A stretch of 64,000 nt of DNA from assembly GCA_964057225.1 (NCBI GenBank), contig OZ059897.1:13640001-13704000 (forward strand). Direction: 5' to 3'. Origin of the DNA: Auanema rhodensis (Eukaryota > Nematoda > Chromadorea > Rhabditida > Rhabditidae). Of the stretch, positions 40,450 through 53,096 are shown piece by piece (position 1 is the first letter of the stretch; each line of letters opens with the position of its first letter). The notes beneath the pieces were generated by a model that made no database searches, was not told the DNA's origin, and saw nothing but the letters and a program-made list of their open reading frames with translations. Made by a program: the position numbers and the translations under genes.

Positions 40450-42513
40450 TTAATACACAGTCATTGATTTCTCATAAAGTTTGGCAATGATTTCTCTGTC
40501 TGTTTTTCTTGGAGCGATGGCAATATTCGGAACTGCAGCAACAGCTGATTCGGTCAACGCCTCTGAAAATACTACTCAGTATAAAAATAAAACTTATATT
40601 TTAAACCGATATCACTGAATTGGAAGCCAAGTTCTTTTAAACCATTGGGAACTTTGAAATCACTCATGAAACCACGAACTTCATCGCACAACTTGCGAGC
40701 AATATATTCTGAATCAGCGGACACCTAAAGTCTGACACTAAACAATTCCTCGTTTTATAATATTTACTGGAATATCAGCGCCTAAACACCGAGCAGCTTC
40801 GGCATGCCTATCAGGAAAAGCAGAAGCTGTGAATTCGAAGTCTGCTACTGCTGTTGTAACAACGGATAAACCTTCAATTACATTATTGAGGATTAACTTG
40901 TAATCGCTTATTTACCATGAGGAATTAGAGGCTTATTGCTTGGGTAATCGCAATCGTGATAAGATTTTCCTTGAGAACTAGATGAAAATTTTTCATTTGA
41001 TTATATCCACTACAGAGTTTGATAAATTACCTTATCGGGTAGCTCAAACCATGACAAAGATGAACTCCGGCATTTCCAAATCCTACTCCCGCGAAAGAAC
41101 TTGCCATCATCATATGGGTACGTGCTTCCTCATCCGAAGCATCTTCTACACTTCTACGGAAATATTTTGCAATTATCTACACAAGCACTAGTGAACCATC
41201 TATCTCTGAACTTTTTCTTACTCTTAATGCTTCTTTGCTCCAGACATCGCTAATGGGGTTTGATCCTTGATACAATGGGCGAAGTTCAGGCTTCAGAGGT
41301 CTTGGCGATCTCTTAAGTTGGATTATTTATTTGTTCATAAACGTATAATCCTACTTCATTATAAGGTAAGGCTGTGTAACTTTCTAATGCATGGCATAAC
41401 ACATCAAAACCTGAATAGATAGCTACATTACGTGGCATACTGAAAATTATTTGATATTTGCCCAAAGAACGTTCAACTATCACCTAAGAACGTTCAAGGG
41501 ATCAATTAAGGCAAGTAGTGGTTTCAAACAGCGAATGCGTATTCCTGTTTTACATTTTTTTTCTGGTAAATCCATAATAGAAACAGCTGAAACATTAGCC
41601 TTTTCTGCCAGCTTATAATATTAATTTTACCAGTTGTCTCACTTCCTGTACCAGCAGTCGTAGGAATCGCAATGAGAGGTAACATTGGGTTTTCAGGAAT
41701 TAATCCTTTCCCAAAGGGCAAACCCACAAAATCCAAGAAATCAGAATCAGGATTAGAACAGTATAAAGCGGCTGCCTAATATATTTTTAAAAACATGTTT
41801 CAACTAACGGAACTACTTTTGCGGTGTCAATAACAGAACCTCCCCCAATAGCAACAAAACTATCACAGCCTTGTTTTCTAGCAAAATTAACAGCTTGAAG
41901 CATGCCTGTAGTAAATTTATAACGTTTATGACGATATATTGTGGATTAACTAGTGTCACTAGGCTCAATCATGCATTCTTCAAACACAGAATACGGTACC
42001 CCAACATCCTTGAGAGACTGGGCAGCTACCCTAAATAATTAATTTGCAAATGTTAGAGCGCACACTTATGATATCATGCTGAATGTTCTACCGTTAGCAA
42101 ATATTTTCAGATAAAAAATAAATTCAAGTTGATGATCAACAAATATAAAAGTTGCCTTAGGCATGGAATACAACTCATATATTTTGTATATTAGATATAA
42201 ACATACTTGAATGCATTGGTGTTGACAACATTTTTATCTGTTATCAAGAGAGTATGTTTGGATTTAAGCTTTTGAACGTCATATCCCAATTCAGCTGTAA
42301 CTCCTCTTCCAAATCTAAGAGTAGAGCACACCATTTCAAAAGCATAATCTTTTGTTAAGCCTAATCATTTAATAGAAAAACAATATATTTTCTTGCTAAA
42401 CCTCCTCCACTCAATTTCGCAACCTTAAATGGCTTATTGTCAAACGAGTGATGAGGACAAGTATGTCCAGAAAATGCTTCCATTATTCCTCGGGCAAACT
42501 TTGTTCTCGACAT
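40450..42513 (-). CDS. hphd-1: Hydroxyacid-oxoacid transhydrogenase (ADHFE1 type), mitochondrial
   Basis: An iron-containing alcohol dehydrogenase-family enzyme. It couples oxidation of hydroxyacids such as 4-hydroxybutyrate or 3-hydroxypropionate to reduction of 2-oxoglutarate, giving D-2-hydroxyglutarate; the C. elegans member acts in the propionate shunt. The nucleotide-binding motif [10 protein letters not shown], the [11 protein letters not shown] segment, the metal-site pattern [11 protein letters not shown] and the later HGLSYP and HGLSVV histidines are present. It opens [16 protein letters not shown], contains [12 protein letters not shown], and ends YEKSMTVY at the TAA. The start at 42513 is 3 nt after a CTTTCAG acceptor, suggesting trans-splicing. 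Introns are about 40-60 nt. It is convergent with lat-1 and divergent from vps-2. Confidence 0.92.
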
Positions 42514-42961
42514 TCTCTGAAAGCAATAGAGTAATTTAATATTTTAAAATATTCTTAAAAATATTTAAAGATACTACTTAAATTTCAATTTTTTTTAAAC
42601 AAATACATTCATATTCGAAAAAAAATAAAGAAATTTTTATCGAATAGGTCACGCCGTTCTCCTTGGAGACACGTAGAGCGAATGGCCTTTCTAGGCGAAG
42701 TGGCGCCTCCGTTACAGGGGAAAACCATAACCAGCGCAAAAATCTACAATGTACGTGATACGCCTATTCACGTACGCGAAAATGACCCAAGCATGTAAGC
42801 AAACGCTTGATCACCTGTTACTAACCATGATTCAGCAAGCTATTCCTTCGTATTATTGGTCTATAAACTGAAAATGATTTCTATTGATCTTGTCTACATT
42901 TTGAATACTCTTCTTGTTATTTTAAAATCTTTAAATGTAGTATACTGAGTTAGTTTCAGAA
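42514..42961. other. hphd-1 / vps-2 divergent intergenic region with a GC-rich structured core
   Basis: 448 bp between divergent starts. The outer parts are AT-rich, but about 42645-42790 is distinctly GC-richer and contains two hairpin-capable inverted repeats: AGGCG..CGCCT and GTACGTGA..TCACGTAC. It could be a promoter core or a small RNA gene; no known RNA class was recognised. Confidence 0.5.
42751..42775. repeat. 8-bp perfect inverted repeat (GTACGTGA / TCACGTAC)
   Basis: Arms at 42751-42758 and 42768-42775 are exact reverse complements around a 9-nt spacer. They lie in the shared promoter region of hphd-1 and vps-2. The arms contain ACGTGA, resembling a bZIP/bHLH half site; that reading is an inference. 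Confidence 0.6.
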
Positions 42962-44010
42962 ATGGAAGCTTTATTCGGTAGACGTAAAACTCCAGCAGAG
43001 CTTCTTCGTCAAAATCAGCGAGCTTTAAATAAAGCTATTCGAGAACTTGATAGGTATTAGTAATTAATATGAAATATGCTAAGCTAATTTGTAGAGAAAA
43101 ACAACGTATGGAAATGCAAGAAAAAAAAGTAATTGCTGAAATTAAAAAAATGGCTAAAGCTAACCAAATGGTTTGTTCTTGTTTTTTTGTATTCAATATA
43201 TATTTTCATGATTTCTTAGGACTCAGTGAAAGTAATGGCAAAAGATTTGGTCCGTACTCGGCGATATATAAAGAAATTTATAATGATGAAGGCTAACATC
43301 CAGGTTTTTTTTTTTTTTCGAAGTTTAATTTAATAGTATTTGAGGCTGTTTCTCTTAAAGTTCAAACATTGAAAAGCCAAGACGCTATGGCCCAAGTAAG
43401 ATATTCAAGCAAATAATTAGATTGGAAATATATTCAGGCTATGAAAGGAGTAACGAAAGCAATGCAATCGATGAACCGTCAACTAAATTTACCTCAAATT
43501 CAAAAAATAATGATGGAGGTTTATTTTTTCAGTTATAGACTGTGAATCCTTTAATTTAGTTTGAGAAACAAAGTGAAATTATGGATATGAAAGAAGAGAT
43601 TATGGGCGATGCTATTGACGATGCCCTAGGTGATGCTAATGATGATGAAGAAAGTGAACACATCGTAAACCAGGCAAGTTGTTTTTGTATATGTAAAAAC
43701 ATCGCAAATTATTAGGCAAACATTTTCTTTAGGAAAGTATGCATTTCCTATTTATCTTGACTCTGTCTTTATTCTCATTTTGTTTTTAGGTGCTAGACGA
43801 ATTAGGTATCCAAATGGGAGAAGAAATGGCTAATATATCTGTTCCAACTGGCCAAATTGGAGCAGCAGAGAAAAAAGGAAAAACTGCTGTACCCGCTGGA
43901 TCAGGTATATAGTTATTTTTCTTATTTTTCTTATTATTCATTATACTTTCCTAGGAAATGATATGGATGACGATTTGCAAGCTAGATTGGACCAATTACG
44001 ACGAGAATAA
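42962..44010 (+). CDS. vps-2: CHMP2-type ESCRT-III subunit (Vps2)
   Basis: A cytosolic subunit that polymerises on membranes for multivesicular-body formation, abscission and membrane repair. The N-terminus MEALFGRRKTPAELLRQNQR is the strongly conserved CHMP2A amino end, followed by basic and then acidic coiled-coil helices. The C-terminus DDLQARLDQLRRE is a MIM1 motif for the VPS4 MIT domain. The gene has seven to eight short exons with 40-90 nt introns. The start follows a TTTCAG acceptor by 2 nt, so trans-splicing is likely. It is followed 242 bp downstream by rga-1 on the same strand. Confidence 0.95.
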
Positions 44011-44252
44011 AGCCTGTTCCGCGATATACATTTATTAATCATTGTTTTGGTTTTTGTAAATATATATTTTTGTACTTAAATGAGCTCTCCCCATGCATGT
44101 GATGGCATACTTGTGTTTATTTATTTTTTTTCTCGCTAAATATTGAACATCTATAACCAGTTTTCTTTTTAGTTACATGGTTATAACCATATATTCATAC
44201 TTTTATTTCGCTCATCAAGTTATTGTGTATACATTTGGCCTTTGTAGGTCTA

Positions 44253-46014
44253 ATGGATCCTGCGAACGCTGGATTCGTGGACCCTGAAGATGGGTTCGCT
44301 GATGATGATCTACTAGCAGCGGATGATATAACTGGTAGGTATTTAGAAAAATAAATTGTAAGAAATAAATTTTTTTATATTGATTTCTCTGTTCAGTATC
44401 TCCTATGGATATACCTCCATCACGTTCTTTTTTGGAACGCGAAGATTTTGAAACGGAGCTTGGTTGTGTAGATCCATTTGCTGAGGATTTCACTTCAATT
44501 TCCGCAAACGATATCGTTGAAGTTTTAGCAGAAGGAGATCGAGTTGCGAGGTTATTTCTATTTTTGCTCCTCATTGAAGAGTTTTGTTTACAGACCCATC
44601 ATCGTAATTTACGCTTATCGTCTCCCGTCAAATAAATCTGTTGATCATGCAAAATTACTTAGATATATTCAAGCAACATTAGATAAAGTATCCTCTTTCT
44701 ATATCTATTCTAAATTTAACAGTCTTCAATTTTCAAGGTTGTGGATCTTGATTACACCATAGTATACTTTCATTATGGTCTTCGTAGTCACAACAAACCA
44801 CCTATCAAGTGGCTCTTTCAGGCTTATAAGGTTTTAGATAGAAGGTAAAGTAAAATTAATCTTCTCATAAATGTATTTATATGATTCTAGGTACAAAAAA
44901 AATCTCAAAGCATTATATGTGGTTCATCCAACGAGATTCATTCGTATTCTTTGGGGCTTGTTTAAGCCTTTCATTTCTAATAAATTTGAGAATAAATTTC
45001 ATTACGTGAACTGTATTAAAGATTTAGAAGATGCATTAGAAGTATCAAGGTTTTTTAAAATTATCATTAGTTTCTTATGAAGTTGTTCAGATTGCACCTT
45101 CCTCAGCCCATAAGAGATCATGATGCTCAACTTAACATTCACGCATGCGATGGACGACCATTAACTCCTCCAACTCCTCCTAGACCAACTCAACAATTCG
45201 ATGCTACTCTCAGCTTGTAAGTTTTTCTGTTATTGTTTATATTTGTAATGTTTTCTCTTGATAGTATTCTCTCGCATAATCCGGATCATGATGTCCCACC
45301 AATTGTTTCTGAATTAATAGAGTTCCTCGAAGAATACGCTTTAGAGGTGGAAGGAATCTTCAGGAAAAGTGCAAACGTAGGCAGTATTAAGAGACTGCAG
45401 GAACGTATCAACATGGGTATCAGAGATACAATGATTGAGGCTATGTATCATCGTTTGCAGGAGAGAAAGTAGATTTCGTGAACGATCCAGAATATAAAGA
45501 TAATATTTACGTTGCTTGCATACACGCGTCAGTCTTGCTGAAAACATTCCTGCGATCACTGGGCGAACCTGTTACAACCAATTCATTATTTCCTAAATTA
45601 GCTGAGATAGCAGGTTTGATTATAAACATTAATATATTTAGAGTTTTATTACTACAGACATACCAAAGCCTGAGAAGACTGCTGCTGTTCGAGAAATTGT
45701 AGCTTTACTGCCAAGACCAAACTACGTACTATTGAAAACTATCATAAAATTCCTGACCAAAGTTCGTTAAAGCTTTCTACGTAATTTTCACTTTTTTTTC
45801 AGGTTGCCGCCAAAAGTAATATTAACCTAATGACTGCAAATAATCTTAGTGTAGTTTTCGGTCCCAACTTAACATGGCCAACCGACCAGCAGGTTTGAAT
45901 TTTTATAGTTAACATTCATATCTCATATGGCTTCAGGTACCAACGCCTCAACTTAACAATCTGAATAATTTTTGCTATCGACTTATTGTCGACTATGATA
46001 AAATTTTCCAGTGA
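44253..46014 (+). CDS. rga-1: CRAL-TRIO / RhoGAP protein (ARHGAP1 type)
   Basis: A GTPase-activating protein for Rho-family GTPases (Cdc42/Rho) associated with endomembranes. The acidic N-terminus ([15 protein letters not shown]) precedes a Sec14/CRAL-TRIO-like domain ([38 protein letters not shown]-type end). A proline-rich linker ([14 protein letters not shown]) with an SH3-ligand look follows. The RhoGAP domain has arginine finger motif [11 protein letters not shown], then [12 protein letters not shown] and [14 protein letters not shown]. The protein ends YDKIFQ at TGA 46012-46014. I checked seven exon joins and all keep frame. An AG acceptor (TTTGTAG) lies 5 nt before the ATG. Spacing behind vps-2 allows an operon but does not prove one. 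Confidence 0.94.
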
Positions 46015-46089
46015 TACCTTGCATCTTTTTTTCATTTTCACTCTTCGAATCTGTGATTCTGCGTTTGTGCATTTCCGATTTAGACAGTA

Positions 46090-46136
46090 TTTATTCTACC
46101 TTTTAATAAAATGTACAATAGCGTATTTTAAATAAA
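46090..46136. terminator. Overlapping polyadenylation signals of convergent rga-1 and cisd
   Basis: AATAAA occurs on the + strand at 46105-46110 and 46131-46136, downstream of the rga-1 stop. On the - strand it occurs at 46090-46095, downstream of the cisd stop at 46180. The two 3' UTRs therefore probably overlap. Only the hexamers are seen. Confidence 0.5.
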
Positions 46137-46179
46137 TTGTAACAAAAAGCTGTCTAGTCCTGAGGAGAAATGTCCTGAT

Positions 46180-46766
46180 TTAGTTAGCAGGCTTTCCCTT
46201 GACAGTAATTGGACCGACGTTGTCACCAGTTTCCTTATTGTGCTTGTTATGAGCACCATCACAGTAAGGGAACTAAAATAAATTTTTTTTTTTCAAATAG
46301 GAGTTTTAGCTTACCTTCTCGCTCTTCCAGCATCTGCAGAAAGACTTCTTCTCTCCAATATCTTCTATATCACAAGCATCCGCTACCTAAACAATTATAT
46401 TTATATTACAAATGTTTCAGCCGGTAAAAACCTTAGGGCAATCAAGTTTAATCATATGATTAATTCTTTTTTTATTGAGTTGTTGGGCAACCTAAATACG
46501 AATCATTTACTCATCTTTGAGAAACATGCAACTAACGAGGTACCCAACAAGAGCTCCACCGGCAAAAAGTCCGACGGCTAGAAGAGTGGCCTTAGAGTGG
46601 CATTGAATAGAAGCCGTACAGTCTATTTTGTTAATAATGAAAAAAAAACGAAATCAAGGTTTTACTAACTCATTGTTCCGGGTATTGGTATATCTGAACT
46701 TTGAATTTGAGTAGATCCTGAAGCATGGGCAATTAAACGATTAAGAAAAAAGCCGCTGAATGTCAT
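46180..46766 (-). CDS. cisd-1: CDGSH iron-sulfur domain protein (CISD1/2 type)
   Basis: A small membrane-anchored 2Fe-2S protein of the outer mitochondrial membrane or ER, involved in iron and redox balance. The product is about 135 residues. A membrane segment ([18 protein letters not shown]) lies in the first half. The cluster motif is [20 protein letters not shown], giving the three Cys and one His ligands, followed by [11 protein letters not shown] as in CISD2. The motif is split by an intron after KSEK. The start at 46766 ([11 protein letters not shown]) is the best in-frame ATG, but an extra 5' exon cannot be excluded. Confidence 0.9.
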
Positions 46767-47479
46767 TTCCAGAAAGCAACAAGAGAATAATTAGAGGACT
46801 ATGAAGATCAGCACATGCTGCTATGGTGGCCACTACAGCAAGTAGAACAGTGAAGATAAATAATGACCTTGAGAAATAATTTCCCTATCAATCATAGGAG
46901 TGAGATGGAAAAAGCAATATTTTTAAAAACCAATAGTCTAATACTTAAGATATATAGACCACCAGAAACTAATTTGGTGACATAAAAAAACGGTTTACAA
47001 AACAAAAATAGAACAAGAACTGTGAAAAAAAGTAATGGCAGTGGAATTATAAAAGGCTAAGAATAAAAACAAAACTATCATTAATCAATAATTCGATATT
47101 CAGTCGTAATAACGTGATAAATGAATCAAAACATAAAACAGTTATCGAATTTTTTATACTTCCTTTCGCTAGCTATTATCTTCCAATAGAACATCTAATA
47201 TCTCTAATTCCTAATAATCGTTATGAAAGATTTAAAGTTTCAGCAAATGGACAACAAGTGGAGAGCAGAACACAAAAAAGGCATAACAATGGTAGAATAA
47301 AATATTCTAATAAAACAATAATAGGAAAGAAAAATGCATGCAAAACGGTACAGTTAGAGGTCATTTTAATGACTTTTCCAGTCTTTTCTCCACTTAAAAA
47401 ATTGACTGCCATGTTCAACAAAACGCTGAGAGAGTTAGGAGAGGGATGAGTGAGAGCAAATGAGATATAGAAATACGAA
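46767..47479. other. cisd / mitoferrin intergenic region; no gene seen
   Basis: AT-rich, with long A-rich stretches on the + strand, consistent with - strand transcription of a mitoferrin 3' UTR. Open frames at 47114-47449 (+) and 47221-47421 (-) overlap each other and show no family features. Confidence 0.6.
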
Positions 47480-48868
47480 CTATGACTTTTCGCTGTAACC
47501 TAGAACATATTTAAACAACTCGTAGACAGACCATGATAAAGCTGTTGCTGGTACCTAAAATAAAATCACATATGAGAAAAAATTCTCATTTCTTAATCAA
47601 AAACATACCTGGAATATAACTCGGGCTTGTAACCCACAAGCAAATCCGCTCCATCCACGCTGGCTATAAATTGTGCGAGCAGCATCGGAAACTCCCCGAT
47701 AAGAACTAGTAGCCTAATAAGAATTTTGTTTATACCAAATTTTTAGCAGGATTTCTCACCTTGAGGAATATCCTATTATCTTTTGCAGCCAACTCTGGTT
47801 CCGGCGTTTGTTGAGTGTTTAAAACAGTTTTAATACAATCCAAAGGCGTTGTAAGGGCAGCAGCAAGCCCTCCAGCAAGACCTCCAGCGATCAAATGAGA
47901 TTTTGGATCGTATTTATGTTCAGGATTCAAAACCTAAAAACTTATTAGTGTCCATTCTAACAGTAGATTAAGCACCTGTTGCCAAAATTCATAAGTCATG
48001 AAATGAACAGCTTGGAAGGGAACATTCATTGCGATTTGGGTAGTATAAGAACGGTAAAATGCAGCAATACCTTCTCTTCTAAATGTTTTAAATTAAAATC
48101 TAACAAGAAGATGGAACTAACTTATAGATGCATTTTACACATTCCATTGAAGATCCATAAGGTGAAAATGCCATTTGCATACGTTGTTTAACGACCTAAA
48201 GAAATACGAATATTTTTCGATATCAAAAAATTACGAGCTTATTTATTCTGAATATATAACTAGTGTTTTTGAAAAGGTATATTAATACCAATTACATGTG
48301 TAGCCAAATAGGAGAAAACAATGAAGTTAACATAAAAAATTACCTCAGCTGGATTCATTATGGCATCGTGTATTAATGTAGCTACAACGCCTGAAACACC
48401 ATATGCAAATGTATTTGCATGACCAGTTGTGTTCCCAGTGAGAAAACCCTGTAAATCTAGTTCTTTAAAAAAAAACGAAGATTCTTACTTTTAATTTTTC
48501 ATAAACAGTAAAATACAAAGCATGTGCGGGCATTGAACCTGCCGCAACAGCATTAACTCCTCTTAATGGTCTGAGCCATCCTTCCCTATGAACAAACATA
48601 TAGAATTTTAGATTTTTTGTTAGTACCTTTTCACTATACTCATAAGTGAATGCATAGGCGTGGGACATTTTGTCTCCGGACAGGGGCATAATGATTGCAT
48701 TCTAGTCTTAACACTGTCAAAGGGAAACATCACACAATGCTCGACAGCACCAGCCAGTGCGCCTGCGGCGAGGTGAACCTAAAACGAAAAAAATACCATA
48801 AAATTTAAGTAACCAAAACTTACCCCAATGCTGTGAGTTGGCAATGACTCATAGACATCGTCACCCAT
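47480..48868 (-). CDS. mfn-1: Mitoferrin, mitochondrial iron carrier (SLC25A28/37 type)
   Basis: A carrier of the inner mitochondrial membrane that imports iron for haem and Fe-S cluster synthesis. Three repeats are visible with signatures [23 protein letters not shown] and [12 protein letters not shown]. The mitoferrin-like matrix helix [17 protein letters not shown] and [15 protein letters not shown] support the subfamily. The start is [15 protein letters not shown] and the end [12 protein letters not shown] at the TAG. Seven or so short introns interrupt it. It lies 178 bp downstream of mettl1 on the same strand, so co-transcription is possible. Confidence 0.94.
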
Positions 48869-49046
48869 TTAACCCTATATGAACATACAGAAACATTTAC
48901 ACTATAAATTCCGAATAATTGAATAGGTTTCTAACCTCATTATAAAACTATTATAATTTTTCAGTAAGTAACAACTTTAAACAATGAAACAACAAGTGCA
49001 ACGCACAGACAACAACTTTAATAAAATAACGAAAAAGTAAACGTAA

Positions 49047-49957
<911 letters not shown>

Positions 49958-50522
49958 TCTGAATATATAACATATGTTAATTATGTTAACAAAACAAAAA
50001 TACGAAATAAAGTTAAGTAAAAATTTCTTAAAATGATGATAGTAAAATAATTGTTCTTTAGTTATAGCAGACTTATCACGACCTTGATATGAACAGAAAT
50101 ATTCCAGTATCAGAAGATTTTAACTATCAATAAGAGCAAATATTGAACAAATCGATTATGACAGAAAATAAAAACACGTGGGGTTATATAGAATTGCAAC
50201 TTGTCACTGTATGTCAACTAATATATTAACCGTGTCGTTATTGTAAAACTTCGTGATACGAAATTTTATCAAAATGAAATATTAAAGTTTTGCGTACAAA
50301 ACACTCCAGCCCACGACACGGTATGCCGTAAAAATACGTAAAAAATCGTGACACGTCATGTTATTGTTAAATCTCTGAATATCTATTAAGTTTTTTATAA
50401 AATTTGATGATGTGTATAGCTAGTATCCTTATGGTTTGAATGAATTTCCAAAGTTATCATGTAATAGAACAACATCCTGCCGAGAATTTTCTATTTTTTC
50501 ATGTTAAGTCTTAATATTTCAG
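49958..50522. promoter_or_regulatory. Divergent promoter region of metl-1 and golt-1
   Basis: 565 bp of AT-rich DNA between divergent starts. Each start is directly preceded by a 3' splice-site motif (ATTCAG and TATTTCAG). Several CGTGACACG/ACACGG-like near-palindromes occur between 50230 and 50360. No gene is seen. Confidence 0.45.
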
Positions 50523-51193
50523 ATGAATTTCGAAGTGAGCAGTACAAAACGTGAGAACACGCAAAGGTATCAAACAATATATTAATTTTTGCAGAGATTG
50601 GCGTAGGCTTAACAGCCTTTGGAATTTTCTTTATTTTCTTGGGTATTTTGCTGTTTTTAGATTCGGCTTTATTAGCAATTGGAAATGTAATTCTTGCATG
50701 ATTCAGCAGATTAGAGCTCATAATACTATCTTTAGCTTTTATTCATTGTTGGAATCACATTTGTTATTGGTATTCAAAGGACAATGGTTTTCTTTTTTGA
50801 AATGAGGAAGCTAAAGGCCAGCGCTCTTTTCTTTGGAGGTATATATTGTATACACCAATGAAACATAAAATTATGGTCTTCAGGAATTTTCATTGTTTTA
50901 TTTGGATATCCCTTAATTGGAATAGTTTTAGAAATCTGGGGATTCATTCTTCTCTTTGGGTTAGCACTGGCAACTCTTTCGTCTCATATAAATTATTTTC
51001 AGAGGTTTCTTGCCTGGACTTGTCAATCTCCTTCGAAGCATTCCAGGAGTAAATGCCATAACTTATTTGCCTGGAATCCGACAGGTAAAGTCTAGTTTCA
51101 ATTAAAATTTTACGCATTTTCTTACCAACTTTTAGTTCTGTGATTTTATAGATTCTCGACAGACTAGCTCCTGAATCTAAGTATCCGGTCTAA
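50523..51193 (+). CDS. golt-1: GOT1/GOLT1-type Golgi transport membrane protein
   Basis: A small four-helix membrane protein of early Golgi/ER vesicles implicated in ER-Golgi traffic. Exons: 50523-about 50555, then [61 protein letters not shown], and [15 protein letters not shown] ending ESKYPV at TAA 51191-51193. The order and sequence follow the GOT1 family along its whole length of about 140 residues. The first intron must start at GTGAGA inside AAACGTGAGA, because the later GTATCA donor would break the frame. The ATG immediately follows TATTTCAG. Confidence 0.9.
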
Positions 51194-52094
51194 TTTTCCT
51201 GTGGATTATAGGTATTATCTTTTTGCTTGAAAGAGATGTCAAGATTGTAAATTTGTTATGTTATATTTATTTATTATGATAATATTTTAATTTTAATGTG
51301 CTCTTCGTATATTTCGTGAGGTGAAACATGTGTTTTTGAGAAAATGGAACATTTCTAACAATTTAGAGGATTTAATTCAAAATATTTAAACGATGAAAAG
51401 CACATTAAATTTCGTATTTTTTTGGGTTTTTTGCAATCTCTTCATCATGATTATTTTCTCTGGAAGAGTAAAACGCGTTTTATCGCATAGACCAAAGATT
51501 TTCTTGTATTTTCCGTACCAGAGAAATGTTGGTTGCTATGCTCGTCTATAACTCATTCTAGTTTCGTAAAGATTTTCCCTGATTTATAAAAGTTATATTG
51601 CTTGTAATTCATGTTTCGATGTTAAACTTATATATATTGAATGTTGCACATATATTAGTTTCATGGAATGCACCAGTAATTATACATAAGATCTTTAGAT
51701 GCCCCAATTGTTTTTTCATCAAGATCTTTAGATATTTAATAGAATCTTCGAATGGAAAAATGTATCCAATATTATCCTATGTACAGGTAGCCTGATGTGA
51801 TTTTCTTTAATTGTAGTTGGCTATTCTTTGTTTTAAATAAATTGAACCAAACTTCTTTTATCTGAATAAATTCTTTATGATTCAGTTATTTCGGTGACAT
51901 GAATTTCAGACTTATTTTATTTATTCTTATAACGTTCGGTTTCGCAACAAAGCTTTGTTCTACAAACAATCCCGGAGCCAGTTTTTGGGATAACATTTGT
52001 TGGATTTCTTTTAAAAATACCCTTCTAGGGAATACCCACATCTATATTACAATACAGACCACTGATTAAAATTGAATTTATCAAAAAATATTCA
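51194..52094. other. golt-1 / GT31 convergent intergenic region; no gene seen
   Basis: T-rich on the + strand in its first two thirds, compatible with golt-1 3' UTR. The frame at 51598-51795 is not supported. A short extension of the glycosyltransferase could reach 52042 if a 47-nt intron is used. Confidence 0.55.
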
Positions 52095-53096
52095 TCAATG
52101 AAGTAAACTAAACATTCTGTTATATTTAAATTGGTCCGTGGTTAAGCTATACGAGGATTTTATATCAGTTATATTTACACCAGCTTTCATTCTCAAAAAT
52201 CCTGTTATGAAGATATCATCAATCTAAGGATATATTATAAAATAAGGTCATAAGAACATGTCTTACCCAAAAAATTTCCGTTATGTTAAAATATTGTATT
52301 AGCAATTTTGCCGAATCTCTTCTGAGCAAGTAAGCCATACCACCACAGTATGGAGGATATACTGCGTCTGGATAAACAGATTCCGGAACATACCTATTTA
52401 GCAGAAATATTTAGTTTAACATTAGAATTTTTCGATATACCATTTGCTTTTAAGTTTACGTATAACCGGCATAGCACCCCATCGGAGACAAAAAAAAGAA
52501 TTGGTATTCAGCACCGTATCAGACATTTCCGAAACTTTTTGCAAATTACAAATGACATCATCATCTAGCTTAACCAGTATTGTGTTGCTCGCACAGTTTG
52601 AGGCGAAGTATTTGAGGTGTGATATTTGCTAAACAATGTTTGTCATTACTGAAATGCTCTAAACATCGATATCAACTTTTTTACTCAGATTACGATAACT
52701 ATCAGTATAATCTGATTGTAATAAGTCTCCGAACTGTGTCTGTTCTTCTCGAACCAGTGTTTCAACGTTATTACCCTGAGGACTAAGACCAATAGGAAAC
52801 AGAAGTTTATATTTCAACTGAAACCGAAAAGGTATATTCCACGCCGTTAACTGTGTAAAACCTTTGTAGACTTATACTTCAGTTTAAATCGAGTACGAAT
52901 TCTTTTCCTAGTAGCATAATCATCAACACGAGTGTGAATAGTAACAAGCATGAAAACATCATTGCAATAGTTTTTTTTCGGTTCCAGGATATTTGATGTT
53001 TTGTTCAACTGTAAGGAAATGCCATATTTGTGACTAAGAGTAAGCAAAAACTGTGTGAATGAAATAGGTTTAAAATTAAATAAAACCAATGCATAC
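52095..53096 (-). CDS. GT31 beta-1,3-galactosyltransferase-like enzyme
   Basis: A Golgi type II glycosyltransferase that transfers a hexose from a UDP-sugar in a beta-1,3 linkage; the acceptor is not predictable. Family patterns appear in order: FMLVTIHTRVDDYATRKRIR (the stem-proximal helix), FGDLLQSDYTDSYRNLSKK, the DXD-type metal site VKLDDDV, YPPYCGGMAYLLRRDSAKLL, and IDDIFITGFLRMKAGV (the conserved EDV-like acidic site). All joins between these blocks keep frame across 44-50 nt introns. The 5' end is uncertain. ATG 53096 opens a hydrophobic stretch (MHWFYLILNLFHSHSFCLL) that would serve as signal anchor only if a 26-nt intron is removed. The 3' end is either TGA at 52095-52097 or TAG at 52042. 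About 280 residues, slightly short for the family. Confidence 0.82.

Noticed and set aside
47114-47449. 111-codon + strand frame between cisd and mfn-1
   Set aside because: Overlaps an opposite frame, has no family character and lies in a probable 3' UTR.
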